Source of the DNA: Pseudomonas sp. LFM046
Lineage (GTDB): Bacteria; Pseudomonadota; Gammaproteobacteria; Pseudomonadales; Pseudomonadaceae
Reading direction: 5' to 3'
Assembly: GCF_000949385.2 (NCBI RefSeq)
Contig: NZ_JYKO02000001.1
Span: 1,016,620 to 1,080,619, forward strand
Length of the DNA: 64,000 bases
Shown here: positions 27,928-40,691 of the stretch, one piece after another
Layout: every line of letters starts with the position of its first letter
Position numbering within the stretch: the stretch's first letter is position 1
Position numbers and translations under genes: made by a program
The notes under the pieces: model-generated
Told to the model about the DNA's origin: nothing
Database searches by the model: none
Seen by the model: the letters and a program-made list of their open reading frames with translations, nothing else

Positions 27928-29025
27928 CTAACGCTTGTGGCCGGTGTCCAGCTTGCGCTCCAGGCTTATGGAGTAGCGGGACATGCCGAAACAGAAAATC
28001 CAGAACACCAGGGCGGCGAAGACATAGCCTTCGGTGGCCATGCCCAGCCAGGCCGGGTCGGTGGTGGCTTGCTTGATGCTGTTGAGCAGGTCGAACAGGC
28101 CGATGATGATCACCAGGCTGGTGTCCTTGAACAGCGCGATGAAGGTGTTGACGATGCCGGGGATCACCAGCTTCAGGGCTTGCGGCAGGATCACCAGGCC
28201 CATCATCCGCCAGTAGCCCAGGCCCATCGCGGCCGCGGCTTCGTATTGCCCCTTGGGGATGGCCTGCAGGCCGCCGCGCACCACCTCGGCGATGTAGGCC
28301 GACTGGAACAGGATCACGCCGATCAACGCCCGCAGCAGCTTGTCGAAGGACATGCCTTCAGGCAGGAACAGCGGCAGCATCACCGAGGACATGAACAGCA
28401 CGGTGATCAGCGGAATACCCCGCCAGAACTCGATGAAGGTCACGCAGATGACCTTGATCGCCGGCATGTTCGAGCGCCGTCCAAGGGCCAGCAGGATGCC
28501 GAGCGGCAAGGCGCCGACGATGCCAACCGAGGCGATCACCAGGGTCAGCATCAGGCCGCCCCACTGGCTGGTGGCCACGCTGGACATGCCGAGGAAGCCG
28601 CCGTGCAGCAGCCAGTAGGCGAGGATCGGGTAGATCACCAGGAAGGCCAGGCCATACACCGCCTTGCGCTGGAAGCGCGGCACGAACAGCGGTGCGGCAC
28701 CGATGATCGCCAGCCACACGGTCAGGTCCACCCGCCAGCGCAGCGCCTCGGGGTAGAAGCCGTACATGAACTGGAAGAAGCGAATCTTGACGAAGACCCA
28801 GCAGGCGCCGTCGCTGGTGCAGTCGGCGCGTGTCGTGCCGTTCCAGTCGGCCTGGACGAAGGCCCACTGGATCAGCGGCGGCAGCACCAGCCACACCAGG
28901 TAAGCCGCGAACAAGGTCAACAGCGTGTTGAACCAGTTGGAAAACAGGTTGGCGCGCAGCCAGCCGAGGACGCCGACGCTCATCCGGGGTGGCGGCTGGT
29001 CGGGCTTGAATACGTGTGTCGTCAT
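27928..29025 (-). CDS. aapM: Amino-acid ABC transporter permease AapM
   Basis: A 365-residue inner-membrane permease of the His/Glu/Gln type with an extended N-terminal region. The binding-protein-dependent permease motif ([30 protein letters not shown]) is near residues 262-291, within the C-terminal membrane domain. It pairs with AapQ, encoded immediately upstream, and contacts AapP through this EAA loop. Confidence 0.93.
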   Translation of the reverse strand: MTTHVFKPDQPPPRMSVGVLGWLRANLFSNWFNTLLTLFAAYLVWLVLPPLIQWAFVQADWNGTTRADCTSDGACWVFVKIRFFQFMYGFYPEALRWRVDLTVWLAIIGAAPLFVPRFQRKAVYGLAFLVIYPILAYWLLHGGFLGMSSVATSQWGGLMLTLVIASVGIVGALPLGILLALGRRSNMPAIKVICVTFIEFWRGIPLITVLFMSSVMLPLFLPEGMSFDKLLRALIGVILFQSAYIAEVVRGGLQAIPKGQYEAAAAMGLGYWRMMGLVILPQALKLVIPGIVNTFIALFKDTSLVIIIGLFDLLNSIKQATTDPAWLGMATEGYVFAALVFWIFCFGMSRYSISLERKLDTGHKR

Positions 29026-29035
29026 GGCTCGTACC

Positions 29036-30223
29036 TCACCGCTCGATCAGCGCAATGCGCTTGTTGTACCAGTTCATCAGGATCGAAATGCTGATGCTGA
29101 TGGCCAGATAGACGCTCATGGTGATGGAGATCACCTCGATGGCCTGGCCGGTCTGGTTCAGCACGGTACCGGCGAACAGCGAGACCATGTCCGGGTAGCC
29201 GATGCCGGCTGCCAGGGACGAGTTCTTGGTCAGGTTCAGGTACTGGCTGGTGAGCGGCGGGATGATCACGCGCAAGGCCTGCGGAATGATCACCAGGCGC
29301 AGGGTCTTGGCGGCGGGCAGGCCCAGGGAGCGCGCGGCCTCGGTCTGGCCGTGGCTGACCGCCTGGATGCCGGAACGCACGATTTCGGCGATGAAGGCCG
29401 CCGTGTACACCGTCAGTGCCAGGGTCAGGGCGATCAGTTCGGGGATCACCACCCAGCCGCCATGGAAGTTGAAGCCCTGCAGGACCGGAATGCTCCACTC
29501 GAACGGGCGGCCGAAGACCAGGGCGACCAGACCGGGAATTACCACCAGCAGCACGATGGCGCTGAGCAGGACTGGGAAGCGCTGGCCGGTGGCTTCACGC
29601 TTGGCCTTGGCCCAGCGGGCGACGGCGATGATCGCCAGCAGTGCCAGTACCAAGCTGACCAGAAAGGGCAGGAAGCCATCGGCGATGGTCGGTGCCGGCA
29701 TGTACAGGCCGCGGTTGTTCAGGAAGAAGTGCTCGCCTATGGCCAGGCTCTGGCGCGGCCCCGGCATGGGCAGCATCACCGCGAAGTACCAGAAGAAGAT
29801 CTGCAGCAACGGCGGGATGTTGCGGAAGGTCTCGATGTAGACCGTCGCCAGTTTGCGAATCATCCAGTTCGGCGACAACCGCGCCACGCCCAGGATGAAC
29901 CCGAGGATGGTGGCGAAGAAGATGCCGATACCCGAGACCAGCAGGGTGTTCAGCAGACCGATGACGAAAACGCGGCCGTAGCTGTTGCTTTCGTTGTAGT
30001 CGATCAGGTGCTGGGAAATCCCGAAGCCGGCGCTCTGCTCGAGGAAGTCGAAGCCGGACAGGATGCCGCGTTGCTGCAGGTTGTGCTGGGTGTTCTGGAA
30101 CAGGAACCAGCCCATCGCTACGACTGCGACGACGGCGAATATCTGAAATAGCCACGCGCGTGCCTTTGGATCGGTCCAGACCGAACCTTTCGGAGCACGC
30201 GGGGCGTTGGCAGGTTTTTGCAT
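29036..30223 (-). CDS. aapQ: Amino-acid ABC transporter permease AapQ
   Basis: A 395-residue inner-membrane permease. The large insertion between the first membrane segments, which is typical of AapQ/BztB, includes a phenylalanine-rich loop. The EAA motif (EAARSLGLPAAKTLRLVIIPQALRVIIPPL) is near residues 295-325. The paired permease AapM is encoded ten bases downstream. The N-terminus (MQKPANAPRAPKGSVWTDPK) is cytosolic. Confidence 0.93.
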   Translation of the reverse strand: MQKPANAPRAPKGSVWTDPKARAWLFQIFAVVAVVAMGWFLFQNTQHNLQQRGILSGFDFLEQSAGFGISQHLIDYNESNSYGRVFVIGLLNTLLVSGIGIFFATILGFILGVARLSPNWMIRKLATVYIETFRNIPPLLQIFFWYFAVMLPMPGPRQSLAIGEHFFLNNRGLYMPAPTIADGFLPFLVSLVLALLAIIAVARWAKAKREATGQRFPVLLSAIVLLVVIPGLVALVFGRPFEWSIPVLQGFNFHGGWVVIPELIALTLALTVYTAAFIAEIVRSGIQAVSHGQTEAARSLGLPAAKTLRLVIIPQALRVIIPPLTSQYLNLTKNSSLAAGIGYPDMVSLFAGTVLNQTGQAIEVISITMSVYLAISISISILMNWYNKRIALIER

Positions 30224-30332
30224 GACAGCCCTCTGGGAACCGCCGGCCGGCCGGATGGGGATACGGCGGCCAGGGCTCGCGTTGTACGGAACTCGAACCC
30301 GGCGGCCACGTCATGCGGCCGCCGGGAGACGG

Positions 30333-31361
30333 TCAGCGCACCGGCGGTGCGTACTGCAGACCGCCCTTGTTCCACAGGGCGTTGAGACCGCGCTCGATCT
30401 TCAGATCGCTACCGGCACCGATATTGCGATCGAAGATTTCACCGTAGTTGCCGACTTGCTTGACGATTTGCACCGCCCAGTCCTTCGGCAGCTTCAGGTC
30501 CTTGCCGAACTCGCCTTCACTGCCCAGCAGACGGGCAATGTCGGGGTTCTTGGTGGTCTTGGCTATTTCTTCGACGTTCTTCGAGTTCAGGCCCAGTTCT
30601 TCGGCGTTGATCATGGCGAACAGGGACCAGCGCACGATGTCGAACCACTCCTCGTCACCCTGGCGCACGGCCGGGCCGAGGGGCTCCTTGGAGATCACTT
30701 CCGGCAGCACCACGTACTCGTCCGGAGCGGCCAGCTTGATGCGCTGGGCATACAGCTGGGACTGGTCGGAGGTCAGCACGTCGCAACGACCGGACTCCAG
30801 CGACTTGGCGCTCTCGTCGGAGGTGTCGTAGGTGATGGGGGTGTACTTCAGGTTGTTGGCGCGGAAGTAGTCGGACAGGTTGAGCTCGGTGGTGGTGCCG
30901 GCCTGGATGCAGACGGTGGCGCCGTCGAGTTCCTTGGCGCTGGAAACGCCGAGCTTCTTGTTCACCAGGAAGCCTTGACCGTCGTAGTAGGTCACGCCGG
31001 TGAAGTTCAGGCCCATGGCGGCGTCGCGAGAGCTGGTCCAGGTGCTGTTGCGCGAGAGCACGTCCACTTCACCGGACTGCAGCGCGGTGAAACGTTCCTT
31101 GGCGGTCAGCGGGCTGTATTTGACTTTGCTGGCATCGCCGAACACGGCGGCGGCAACTGCGCGGCAGACGTCAACGTCGATGCCTTTGTAGTTGCCCTTG
31201 CCATCGGCATAGGAGAAGCCCGGGAGGCCGTCACTGATGCCGCATTGCACGTAGCCTTTCTTCTTCACCGCGTCCAGGGTGGCGCCCGCCTGCGCGAAAC
31301 CGCTGACACCGAGAACGGTTGCCGCGGTCAGCACGGCCAGGGTGGATTTCACCATCTTCAT
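30333..31361 (-). CDS. aapJ: Amino-acid ABC transporter binding protein AapJ
   Basis: A 342-residue periplasmic binding protein. The signal peptide starts MKMVKSTLAVLTAATVLGVS, cleaved near AQA-GATLD, and is followed by the family signature CGISDGLPGFSYADGKGNYKGIDVDVCRA. A TTG lies just before the chosen ATG at 31361, but the ATG is better placed. It is the first gene of aapJQMP. A candidate sigma-54 promoter lies about 320 bp upstream. Confidence 0.94.
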   Translation of the reverse strand: MKMVKSTLAVLTAATVLGVSGFAQAGATLDAVKKKGYVQCGISDGLPGFSYADGKGNYKGIDVDVCRAVAAAVFGDASKVKYSPLTAKERFTALQSGEVDVLSRNSTWTSSRDAAMGLNFTGVTYYDGQGFLVNKKLGVSSAKELDGATVCIQAGTTTELNLSDYFRANNLKYTPITYDTSDESAKSLESGRCDVLTSDQSQLYAQRIKLAAPDEYVVLPEVISKEPLGPAVRQGDEEWFDIVRWSLFAMINAEELGLNSKNVEEIAKTTKNPDIARLLGSEGEFGKDLKLPKDWAVQIVKQVGNYGEIFDRNIGAGSDLKIERGLNALWNKGGLQYAPPVR

Positions 31362-32496
<1,135 letters not shown>

Positions 32497-32957
32497 TCCC
32501 ATCCCCATCAAGGTCCGGTGCGTCGGGGGGTGGGTGGACGTGGTCAACGATGATCGCCATGGCCTGGGCCTGGATGCCCAACTCCAGGCGAAGCTGGAAG
32601 CGCGCATGGTGGGTTATTCGATGAAATTCCGCCTGCTGGCCTGAGGCCATCTATACTGGCTTCCGGAAGGTCGTCAGCAGGCGCCTTCCGGTCTCCGCCA
32701 CTCTGCAATGCATCGATTCCCCTGCCGGGAGCCCTAGGCTCCAGGCTTTTTCATGCGCGCGGGAAAATGTCACGAATGTGTCGCTAATATCGGCAATTGT
32801 CGCGCTCCTTACCAATATCCTGCCGTCTGTCGGCCCAGCTTTAGGTGGGTATTGTCAGGTAAAAAGTGTGGGAATACTGTCACACCCGGTTAACACCTGA
32901 GACAGGAATCGCCAGCGGTGCCGTCCGCTTCGACTGCCATCCGAGGCTGTTGCAGCC
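32497..32957. other. Gap after the esterase gene with a possible gene remnant
   Basis: A reading frame at about 32510-32644, beginning (I)KVRCVGGWVDVV and ending GYSMKFRLLA before TGA, has coding-like composition but no ATG, GTG or TTG at its natural start, where the codon is ATC. After it come an imperfect hairpin (GGAGCC-cta-GGCTCC, 32728-32742, then TTTTT) and an AT-richer stretch upstream of the diguanylate cyclase gene. I do not call the frame a gene. Confidence 0.35.
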
Positions 32958-33896
32958 ATGAAGCATGTCAACTGGAAAGAAGACGTAGATTTGTTGAGCC
33001 GGTTGCGCCTGTTCCAGAACGTCGCCGCGAATAATCTCCAGCAACTGATCAAGGAGTTTCGCGCTTGCGATCTGGACGAGGGTGAAGTCGTGCTGTCGCC
33101 ATTCAACCGCAATCAGTACCTCTATCTGGTGCTGAGCGGGCGGATGAAGGTCTACCTGGGCTCTCTGGACAACAGTCCGGTGAGCACGGTGGAGCCGGGG
33201 GAGTGCGCCGGCGAGATCAGCTTCATCGACAACGATCGTCCGTCTGCCTACGTGGTGGCCAGCGAGCCCACCACGGCGTTGCGCTTGCACCGGCAGTCCC
33301 TGATGGGCCTGTTCCAGCATTCGCCGCAATTGATGCAGAACCTGCTGGAGCTGCTCTGCCAGCGGGTCCGCCACGGCAACCAGATCATTCTCGACGCCGA
33401 ACAGAACGCCAAGGTCGACACCCTGACCGGGCTGTTCAACCGGCGCTGGCTGGAGCACATCTACCAGCGCGAAAGCACCCGCTGCGCCTTCAACAGGCAG
33501 CCGATGTCGATGCTCATGCTGGATGTGGATAACTTCAAGGCCTACAACGACCGCCACGGCCACCTGGCCGGCGACTATGCCCTTTGCCTGGTCGCCCACA
33601 CCTTGCGCAATCAGCTGCGGCCCAAGGACAGCATGGCCCGCTACGGTGGCGAGGAGTTCGTCATCCTCCTGCCGGAAATGGATGGCACAGAGGCCCGCAC
33701 CATCGGTGAGCGACTGCGGATGAGTCTGGAGCAGATTTCATCCTTCTACTCACCGCTGGGCGTGCTGCCCGGTGTCACCGTCTCCATCGGCCTCGCCGAA
33801 ATGCACCAGCCCGACAGCCTGCAAGGTCTGATCGCCCGGGCCGACAGCGCGCTCTACCAGGCCAAGCAGGATGGGCGAAATCGCCTGAACGGATAA
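32958..33896 (+). CDS. Diguanylate cyclase with cyclic-nucleotide-binding domain
   Basis: A 312-residue soluble protein. Residues about 12-130 form a cNMP-binding (CRP-like) beta-roll (VVLSPFNRNQYLYLVLSGRM, PGECAGEISFIDN). Residues about 150-312 form a GGDEF domain with an intact active site, MARYGGEEFVILLP. An RxxD inhibitory site (RPKD) lies five residues before GGEEF, so product inhibition is expected. The pairing suggests c-di-GMP synthesis gated by a cyclic nucleotide, though whether the beta-roll binds one is unproven. Confidence 0.92.
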   Translation: MKHVNWKEDVDLLSRLRLFQNVAANNLQQLIKEFRACDLDEGEVVLSPFNRNQYLYLVLSGRMKVYLGSLDNSPVSTVEPGECAGEISFIDNDRPSAYVVASEPTTALRLHRQSLMGLFQHSPQLMQNLLELLCQRVRHGNQIILDAEQNAKVDTLTGLFNRRWLEHIYQRESTRCAFNRQPMSMLMLDVDNFKAYNDRHGHLAGDYALCLVAHTLRNQLRPKDSMARYGGEEFVILLPEMDGTEARTIGERLRMSLEQISSFYSPLGVLPGVTVSIGLAEMHQPDSLQGLIARADSALYQAKQDGRNRLNG

Positions 33897-34070
33897 CAGT
33901 GAGGGCAGCCGGAACGCCCATATGCGTGCAAATGTCGAGGCGTTGGGGCGTCGAGTACATGGGGTATGTGCCGTGGTTCCGGTGCGCACGAATGAGTGCG
34001 CATATTTCCGCGTCTTTCAAACGCCTGTTTGCTAGAGTCGGACGACAACGACACAGCCGGGAAGCTGGAC

Positions 34071-35228
34071 ATGCGCAAACTGCTGATCGCTCTAGTGGTG
34101 CTGATCCCCGTAGGACTGGGCATCTTCTTCGTTCTGCCTCAACTCATCGACCGCGAGATGAACACGGTGGCCACGCCACCGCCTTACCGCGCCTCCGATT
34201 CCGCCGAAAACTTGCACAAGACCCTCTTCATCGCTGACCTGCACGATGACGCGCTGCTCTGGAACCGCGATCTGCTGGTGCGCCATGACTTCGGTCACAG
34301 CGATCTGCCGCGCCTGCTGGAAGGGCATGTCGGCCTGCAGGTGTTCTCCACCGTCACCAAGACTCCGCGTGGCCTGAACTACGAAAGCAACGGCGCCGAC
34401 AGCGACAACATCACCCTGCTGGTCATGGCCCAGCGCTGGCCCAAGGAAACCTGGAGCAGCCTGTTGCAGCGCGCGCTTTATCAGAGCCGGCGGTTGCAGG
34501 CGGCTGCCGACCACAGCCAGGGCAAGCTGACCCTGATCCGCAGTCGTGAGGATTTCGCCAGCTACCTCGTCGCCTGGGAAAAGGACCCGAACCGCGTCGC
34601 CGCGATCCTCGCCACCGAGGGCCTGCACCCGCTCGAAGGCAAGCTGGAAAACGTCGATCGCCTCTACGACGCGGGCTTCCGCATCGCCGGCCTGACCCAC
34701 TTCTTCGATAACGAAGTGGGCGGTTCCGCCCATGGCCTGGAGAAGGGAGGACTGACCCCCTTCGGCCGCCGGGTGATCGCCCGCCTGGAAGAGAAGAAGA
34801 TGCTGGTGGACCTTGCCCACGCGTCCCGCGCCCTGATCGACGACGTGCTGGACATGGCCGAGCGTCCGGTGCTGGTGTCTCACACCGGCGTCGAAGGCAC
34901 CTGCCCGGGTACCCGCAACCTCACTGACGCCCACATCCAGCGTATCGCCGCCACCGGCGGGGTGATCGGCATCGGCTACTGGGAAACCGCCGTCTGCGAC
35001 ACCTCGGTCAAGGCCATCGTCCGGGCCATTCGCTACACCGCTGACAAGGTGGGCGTGGCGCACGTGGCGCTGGGCTCCGACTTCGACGGTACGGTGCACA
35101 CGCCCTTCGACACCAGTGGCCTGGCACAGCTGACCCAGGGCCTGCAGGAGGCCGGTTTCAGCGAGGCGGATATCGCCGCCATCATGGGCGGGAACGTCCG
35201 CAGGCTGCTCCTGGAGAACCTTCCTTAG
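34071..35228 (+). CDS. Membrane dipeptidase (M19 family)
   Basis: Encodes 385 residues, with an N-terminal signal anchor (MRKLLIALVVLIPVGLGIFF). The metallo-dipeptidase fold has zinc ligands visible in IADLHDDALLWNRD, the bridging glutamate in ATEGLHPLEG, histidines in LVDLAHASR and LVSHTGVEG, and the aspartate in ALGSDFDG. It probably hydrolyses dipeptides or similar amides at the periplasmic face. The ATG at 34071 was chosen because the membrane anchor starts there. It is followed by a hairpin and rhlB. Confidence 0.92.
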   Translation: MRKLLIALVVLIPVGLGIFFVLPQLIDREMNTVATPPPYRASDSAENLHKTLFIADLHDDALLWNRDLLVRHDFGHSDLPRLLEGHVGLQVFSTVTKTPRGLNYESNGADSDNITLLVMAQRWPKETWSSLLQRALYQSRRLQAAADHSQGKLTLIRSREDFASYLVAWEKDPNRVAAILATEGLHPLEGKLENVDRLYDAGFRIAGLTHFFDNEVGGSAHGLEKGGLTPFGRRVIARLEEKKMLVDLAHASRALIDDVLDMAERPVLVSHTGVEGTCPGTRNLTDAHIQRIAATGGVIGIGYWETAVCDTSVKAIVRAIRYTADKVGVAHVALGSDFDGTVHTPFDTSGLAQLTQGLQEAGFSEADIAAIMGGNVRRLLLENLP

Positions 35229-35243
35229 TCCACGTCAAGCCCT

Positions 35244-35278
35244 AAGATGCCCGCGGCACTTCGCCCTGCGGGCATCTT
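35244..35278 (+). terminator. Hairpin terminator of the dipeptidase gene
   Basis: An 11-bp perfect stem, AAGATGCCCGC...GCGGGCATCTT, followed by GCTTTA, 16 bases after the stop codon. Strong stem, short T-run. Confidence 0.55.
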
Positions 35279-35326
35279 GCTTTACACTGGCGGCCGTTCA
35301 TTCCTTAACCAATCGACGAGATCACC

Positions 35327-36817
35327 GTGCTCAAGGCACTCAAGAAGATATTCCGCAAGGGTGAAGAGCCGCAGACCGGCACCACCCCCACAGCTCCAGC
35401 CCCCGCCCATACCGAGAAGCAAGAGCGTCCGGCCAAGCCGAAGAAAGCACCGCGCGAAGCAGGCGAGCAGGCCGAAGGCAGCGGTGAACGCGCACCTCGC
35501 GGTGAGAAGAAACCCCGCAGCGAAAAGCCCAAATCCGACAAACCGAAGTCCGAAAAGCCGCGCCGGGAGCGTCCCGCCAAGGCCGCCGCGCCTGTGGATA
35601 ACTGGAAGCTCGAAGACTTCGCGGTGGAGCCCCAGGAGGGCAAGACCCGCTTCCACGATTTCGACCTCGATCCGCGCCTGATGCACGCCATCCACGATCT
35701 GGGCTTTCCGTACTGCACCCCGATCCAGGCCCAGGTCCTCGGCCACACGCTGAAGGGCAAGGACGCCATCGGCCGCGCCCAGACCGGCACCGGCAAGACC
35801 GCCGCCTTCCTGATCTCCACCATCACTCAGCTGCTGCAGACCCCGCCGCCGAAAGAGCGCTACATGGGCGAGCCCCGTGCGCTGATCATCGCGCCGACCC
35901 GCGAGCTGGTGGTGCAGATCGCCAAGGATGCCCAGGCCCTGACCAAGTACAGCGGCCTCAGCGTCATGAGCTTCGTTGGCGGCATGGACTTCGACAAGCA
36001 GCTCCGCCAGTTGGAGTCGCGCTTCTGCGACATCCTGGTGGCCACCCCGGGCCGTCTGCTGGACTTCAACCAGCGCGGTGAGGTGCACCTGGACATGGTC
36101 GAGGTGATGGTGCTGGACGAAGCCGACCGCATGCTGGACATGGGCTTCATCCCGCAGGTCCGCCAGATCATCCGCCAGACTCCCTACAAGGGCGAGCGCC
36201 AGACCCTGCTGTTCTCCGCCACCTTCACCGAAGACGTGATGAACCTGGCTAAGCAGTGGACCGTGGACCCGGCCATCGTCGAGATCGAGCCGGAGAACGT
36301 CGCCAGCGAGACCGTGGAACAGCACGTCTACGCCGTGGCCAGCAGCGACAAGTACAAGCTGCTCTACAACCTGGTGGCGCAGAACAACTGGGAACGGGTG
36401 ATGGTCTTCGCCAACCGCAAGGACGAAGTGCGTCGCATCGAGGAACGCCTGACCAAGGACGGCATCAGCGCCGCCCAGATGTCCGGCGACGTGCCCCAGC
36501 ACAAGCGCATCAAGACCCTGGAAGGCTTCCGCGAAGGCAAGATCCGCGTGCTGGTGGCCACTGACGTGGCTGGCCGTGGCATCCACATCGACGGCATCAG
36601 CCACGTGATCAACTTCACCCTGCCGGAAGACCCGGACGACTACGTGCACCGCATCGGCCGTACCGGCCGTGCCGGCGCCAGCGGCACCTCCATCAGCTTC
36701 GCCGGCGAAGACGACGCCTTCGCCCTGCCGCCGATCGAAGAACTGCTGGGGCGCAAGATCAACTGCGAAATGCCCCCGACCGAACTGCTCAAATCGGTGC
36801 CCCGCAAGCACCACTGA
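35327..36817 (+). CDS. rhlB: ATP-dependent RNA helicase RhlB
   Basis: A 496-residue DEAD-box helicase, an RNA-degradosome partner in gamma-proteobacteria. A basic, low-complexity N-terminal extension of about 85 residues (repeated EKPKS-type units) precedes the core: Q motif region [10 protein letters not shown], Walker [13 protein letters not shown] box [14 protein letters not shown], and the C-terminal [10 protein letters not shown]. It starts with GTG at 35327. The long Lys/Pro/Glu tail is typical of pseudomonad RhlB and probably binds RNA or RNase E. Confidence 0.95.
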   Translation: MLKALKKIFRKGEEPQTGTTPTAPAPAHTEKQERPAKPKKAPREAGEQAEGSGERAPRGEKKPRSEKPKSDKPKSEKPRRERPAKAAAPVDNWKLEDFAVEPQEGKTRFHDFDLDPRLMHAIHDLGFPYCTPIQAQVLGHTLKGKDAIGRAQTGTGKTAAFLISTITQLLQTPPPKERYMGEPRALIIAPTRELVVQIAKDAQALTKYSGLSVMSFVGGMDFDKQLRQLESRFCDILVATPGRLLDFNQRGEVHLDMVEVMVLDEADRMLDMGFIPQVRQIIRQTPYKGERQTLLFSATFTEDVMNLAKQWTVDPAIVEIEPENVASETVEQHVYAVASSDKYKLLYNLVAQNNWERVMVFANRKDEVRRIEERLTKDGISAAQMSGDVPQHKRIKTLEGFREGKIRVLVATDVAGRGIHIDGISHVINFTLPEDPDDYVHRIGRTGRAGASGTSISFAGEDDAFALPPIEELLGRKINCEMPPTELLKSVPRKHH

Positions 36818-36831
36818 GGTTCGGTGGAATG

Positions 36832-36864
36832 AAAAAGGCGAAGCCCGGTGGCTTCGCCTTTTTT
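36832..36864 (+). terminator. Terminator of rhlB
   Basis: AAAAAGGCGAAGCC-cggt-GGCTTCGCCTTTTTT, 15 bases past the stop codon. Confidence 0.9.
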
Positions 36865-36900
36865 GTTTGGGGATGGGCGGGGAGGGGAGACCTGCGGCCT

Positions 36901-37095
36901 CCTTGGCGATTGAAATCGCCCCTACCGGGAGCAGACCAGGCTGGGCGATGAACCGTCGTAGGGTGGATCACGCTTCACCGATCCACCATCGGGGTCCGGC
37001 ATGGCGCCGCTGGTGGACAGAAGAGCGCTGTTCACCCTACGGCTTGCTTACGGCCTGGACGAAGGGGATGGGTCGCCTCTCCCTTCAGGGAGGGC
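36901..37095. repeat. Repeat cluster (families c, b, d) between rhlB and DUF58 gene
   Basis: In order: a degenerate family c unit (CCTTGGCGATTGAAATCGCC, then CCTACC) at 36901-36926; a family b unit running from CGTAGGGTGGATCACGC to TTCACCCTACG at 36957-37041; and a family d unit (CCTCTCCCTTCAGGGAGGG) near 37076-37095. Together they fill the gap between convergent genes. Confidence 0.7.
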
Positions 37096-37102
37096 TACAG
37101 GC

Positions 37103-38430
37103 TTACAACGCCCCCGCCTTCTTCCACGCCAGATACCGGCTCACCAGCTGCGGCCCCAGTTCGCTGGGGCGGGCGTCCAGCAAGGGCACGCCATGGGCGG
37201 CCAGGCGTTCATGGAGGCTGTTGCGCGCATTGAGGTAGTCCACCGTGCCGCAGTAGGCCAGGGCATCTTCGTAGGCCTGCACCGGGGTATGGCGCAGGCT
37301 GTCGAGGACTTCTTCCCGCAGGCTCACCACCAGCAGGCGGTGCTGGCGGCCGAGGCGTTTTACGGCGCTGAACAGTTCCGCATCGTCCTCGTCCCGCAGG
37401 TTGCTCACCAGCACCACCAGGGCCCGGCGATGCTGGCGGGCCAGCAGGGTGTCGGCGGCCGCGCCGAAGTCGGCCGGGCGCAGGGTGCTGTCCAGGTCGT
37501 AGACGCCATTGAGCAGCACATTCAGCTGGGCGGGGCCCTTGACCGGCATGAGGTAGCGGTCGCGCTCGGCGGCGAAGGTGGCCAGGCCCACGGCGTCACC
37601 CTGGCGCAGGGCCACGTAGCTGAGCAGCAGGCTGGCGTTGAGCGCGTGGTCGAAGTGCGACAGGTCGCCGTCCTGACTGCGCATGCGGCGGCCGCAGTCG
37701 AGCAGGAAAACGATCTGCTGGTCGCGTTCGTCCTGGTATTCGCGGGCGATGGGCGTGCGCTTGCGTGCGGTGGCCTTCCAGTCGACCTGCCGCAGGGTGT
37801 CGCCGTCGCGGAAGTCCCGCAACTGGTGGAATTCCAGGCCCAGGCCACGGCGTGGCCGCTGGCGCACGCCAAGTTGGCTGAGCCAGTCGTCCACCGCTTT
37901 CAGCTGGGCGCCGTAGAGGCGGGCGAAGTCCGGGTAGACGCGGGCCTCGCCGGGCAGTTCGAGCACGCGCTTGTGGCTCCACAGGCCGAGGGGGCTCGGC
38001 AACATCACGTCACAGGCGGGGAAGTGGAAGTGTCCGCGCTTGAGCGGGCGCACCCGGTAGCCGAATTCGGTCCGCTCGCCGGGGTGCAGGGCGACCTGTT
38101 GGGGCAGGGGCTCGAACTCCATGGCCGCTGGAACCTGGTCGAACACGCCCACATCCAGCGAGCGACTGTAGGGATGGTGCAGGGTCAGGCGAACTTCGCT
38201 CCAGCGGCCCAGCGCCAGGTTCCCCGGCAGCTGCCGTTCCAGCCGTGGCGAGGGCAGGCGGCGCAGCCAGAAAGCATCCAGCAGGGCGAGCAGTGTCAGG
38301 GCGCAGAGCAGGCCCCACCAGAGGGCGTCGAACTGCGCCGGCAGCCCGATGCCCAGGGCAGGCAGGGCTCCCAGCAGGAAGGCCAGACCAAGGAGCCCGG
38401 CCACCAGCGCCAGCAGTGCGCGGGATGGCT

Positions 38431-38434
<4 letters not shown>
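37103..38434 (-). CDS. DUF58 domain-containing protein
   Basis: Encodes 443 residues. Two N-terminal membrane segments (about residues 6-28 and 38-55) are followed by a beta-rich region. The DUF58 core has the signature DFRDGDTLRQVDWKATARKR near residues 210-230 and continues into a vWA-like fold (IVFLLDCGRRM). Such proteins are regularly encoded with a MoxR AAA+ ATPase and may be its chaperoning target. Its start overlaps the stop of moxR by four bases. Biochemical role unknown. Confidence 0.88.
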
Positions 38435-39452
<1,018 letters not shown>

Positions 39453-39456
<4 letters not shown>

Positions 39457-40691
39457 AGGGAATTCCTGAGTGTTTGCAGGTGGGCGACCTGGCGGGTGAA
39501 GTCGGCGGCGGTGAGTCGCTGCTTGGGCAGCGGTCGCATGGCCTGGCTGATGGCGCCGGGCGGCAGGCGGGTCAGGCGGCCCAGCACCTGCCACTGCTCG
39601 GCCACGGGGAGCCGTTCGAATCCGGGATGACGGTGTCGCGCGCGGCGCTGGATGTCCCGCTGCAGGCCTTGCAGCAGGCTGGCCTGGCCGCTGCGGCGGA
39701 GCAGGAAGTCGGCGCTGCCGCGCAGGTGTTCTTCCAGTTGCCGGCGGGCCCTGCCGGCGGGTGCCAGCAGCGGGCCCTGGCGCTGGCCGATGTGCCAGAG
39801 CACGAGGATGACCAGCAGCGCCAGCGCCACCAGGGCTTCGGGGAAGTTCCGGCCGAGCAGGGTGGCGAGACCGTCGCGCTCGGCGCGGTAGAGCAGGGTG
39901 ACCGCGCTGTCCTGGGTGAGGTACCAGAGCAGCCAGGCGTTGTCGTATTCGTCGATGTCGCTGTTCTGCCAGATCCAGCCATCGGTCAGCACGGTGACCA
40001 GCCCATTGCCGTGATTCAACTGCAGCATGTGGGTGGCCTGGGCGCTGTTGGCCCAGGCATGGGCGCGGTTCTGACTGTCGTACAGGTGGAATTCCGTATC
40101 GAAGCTGACGTAGGCGGGAGCCTGCTCATTTTCCAGGTAGAGCTTGGTCAGTTCGGGGAAGGGGTCTTCCTCTTCCTGTTCGGGCTCATCCTCGGTGGCG
40201 TCGGCGGGCTGTTCATCGGCCGGGGCGCTGTCTTCCGGCTCCTGGGGCTGGGTGTCTTCTTCCTTTTCCAGGTCCTTGGCTTCGAACTGCTGGACACCCA
40301 GGCGGTCCGCCAGCAGGTCGCCGCTCTTGCCGTCCTTTTCCTCGTAAAGGCGTTCGGCGATGAACAACAGGTGGCCGCCCTTGCTTGCCCACTCCAGCAG
40401 GCGATCCGCCTGGCGCGGCGTCATGCGTTCGCGGCTGCCGAGCAGCAGCAGGCTGTGGCCGGCACTGGGGAGGTTGTCCAGCACCTCCAGGCCATCGGCG
40501 CGGGTCACCTGCAGACCTTGCTGGCGCAGGAAGTGCTCGGCGGCCAGGTAGGGATTGCCCCGAGCTTCGGGGGCGGGGCCGTGCTCGATGGTTTCCTGGT
40601 AGGGCTGCAGATGGCCGACGACGTAGATGGCCAGGAGGCCCAGCAGCAGCGCCAGGCCGGCGCCGATGAGAAAACGCGGGCGCAGGGTCAT
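39453..40691 (-). CDS. DUF4350 domain-containing membrane protein
   Basis: Encodes 412 residues. It has an N-terminal membrane segment (about residues 7-27), an extracytoplasmic DUF4350-like region (RGNPYLAAEHFLRQQGL, HSLLLLGSRERMTPRQADRLLEW), and an acidic low-complexity stretch rich in Glu/Asp/Gln near residues 140-180. A second membrane segment (about 285-305) precedes a basic cytosolic tail. The DUF4350 family is thought to resemble glutamine-amidotransferase-like folds without known activity. It overlaps both neighbours by four bases. Confidence 0.84.
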
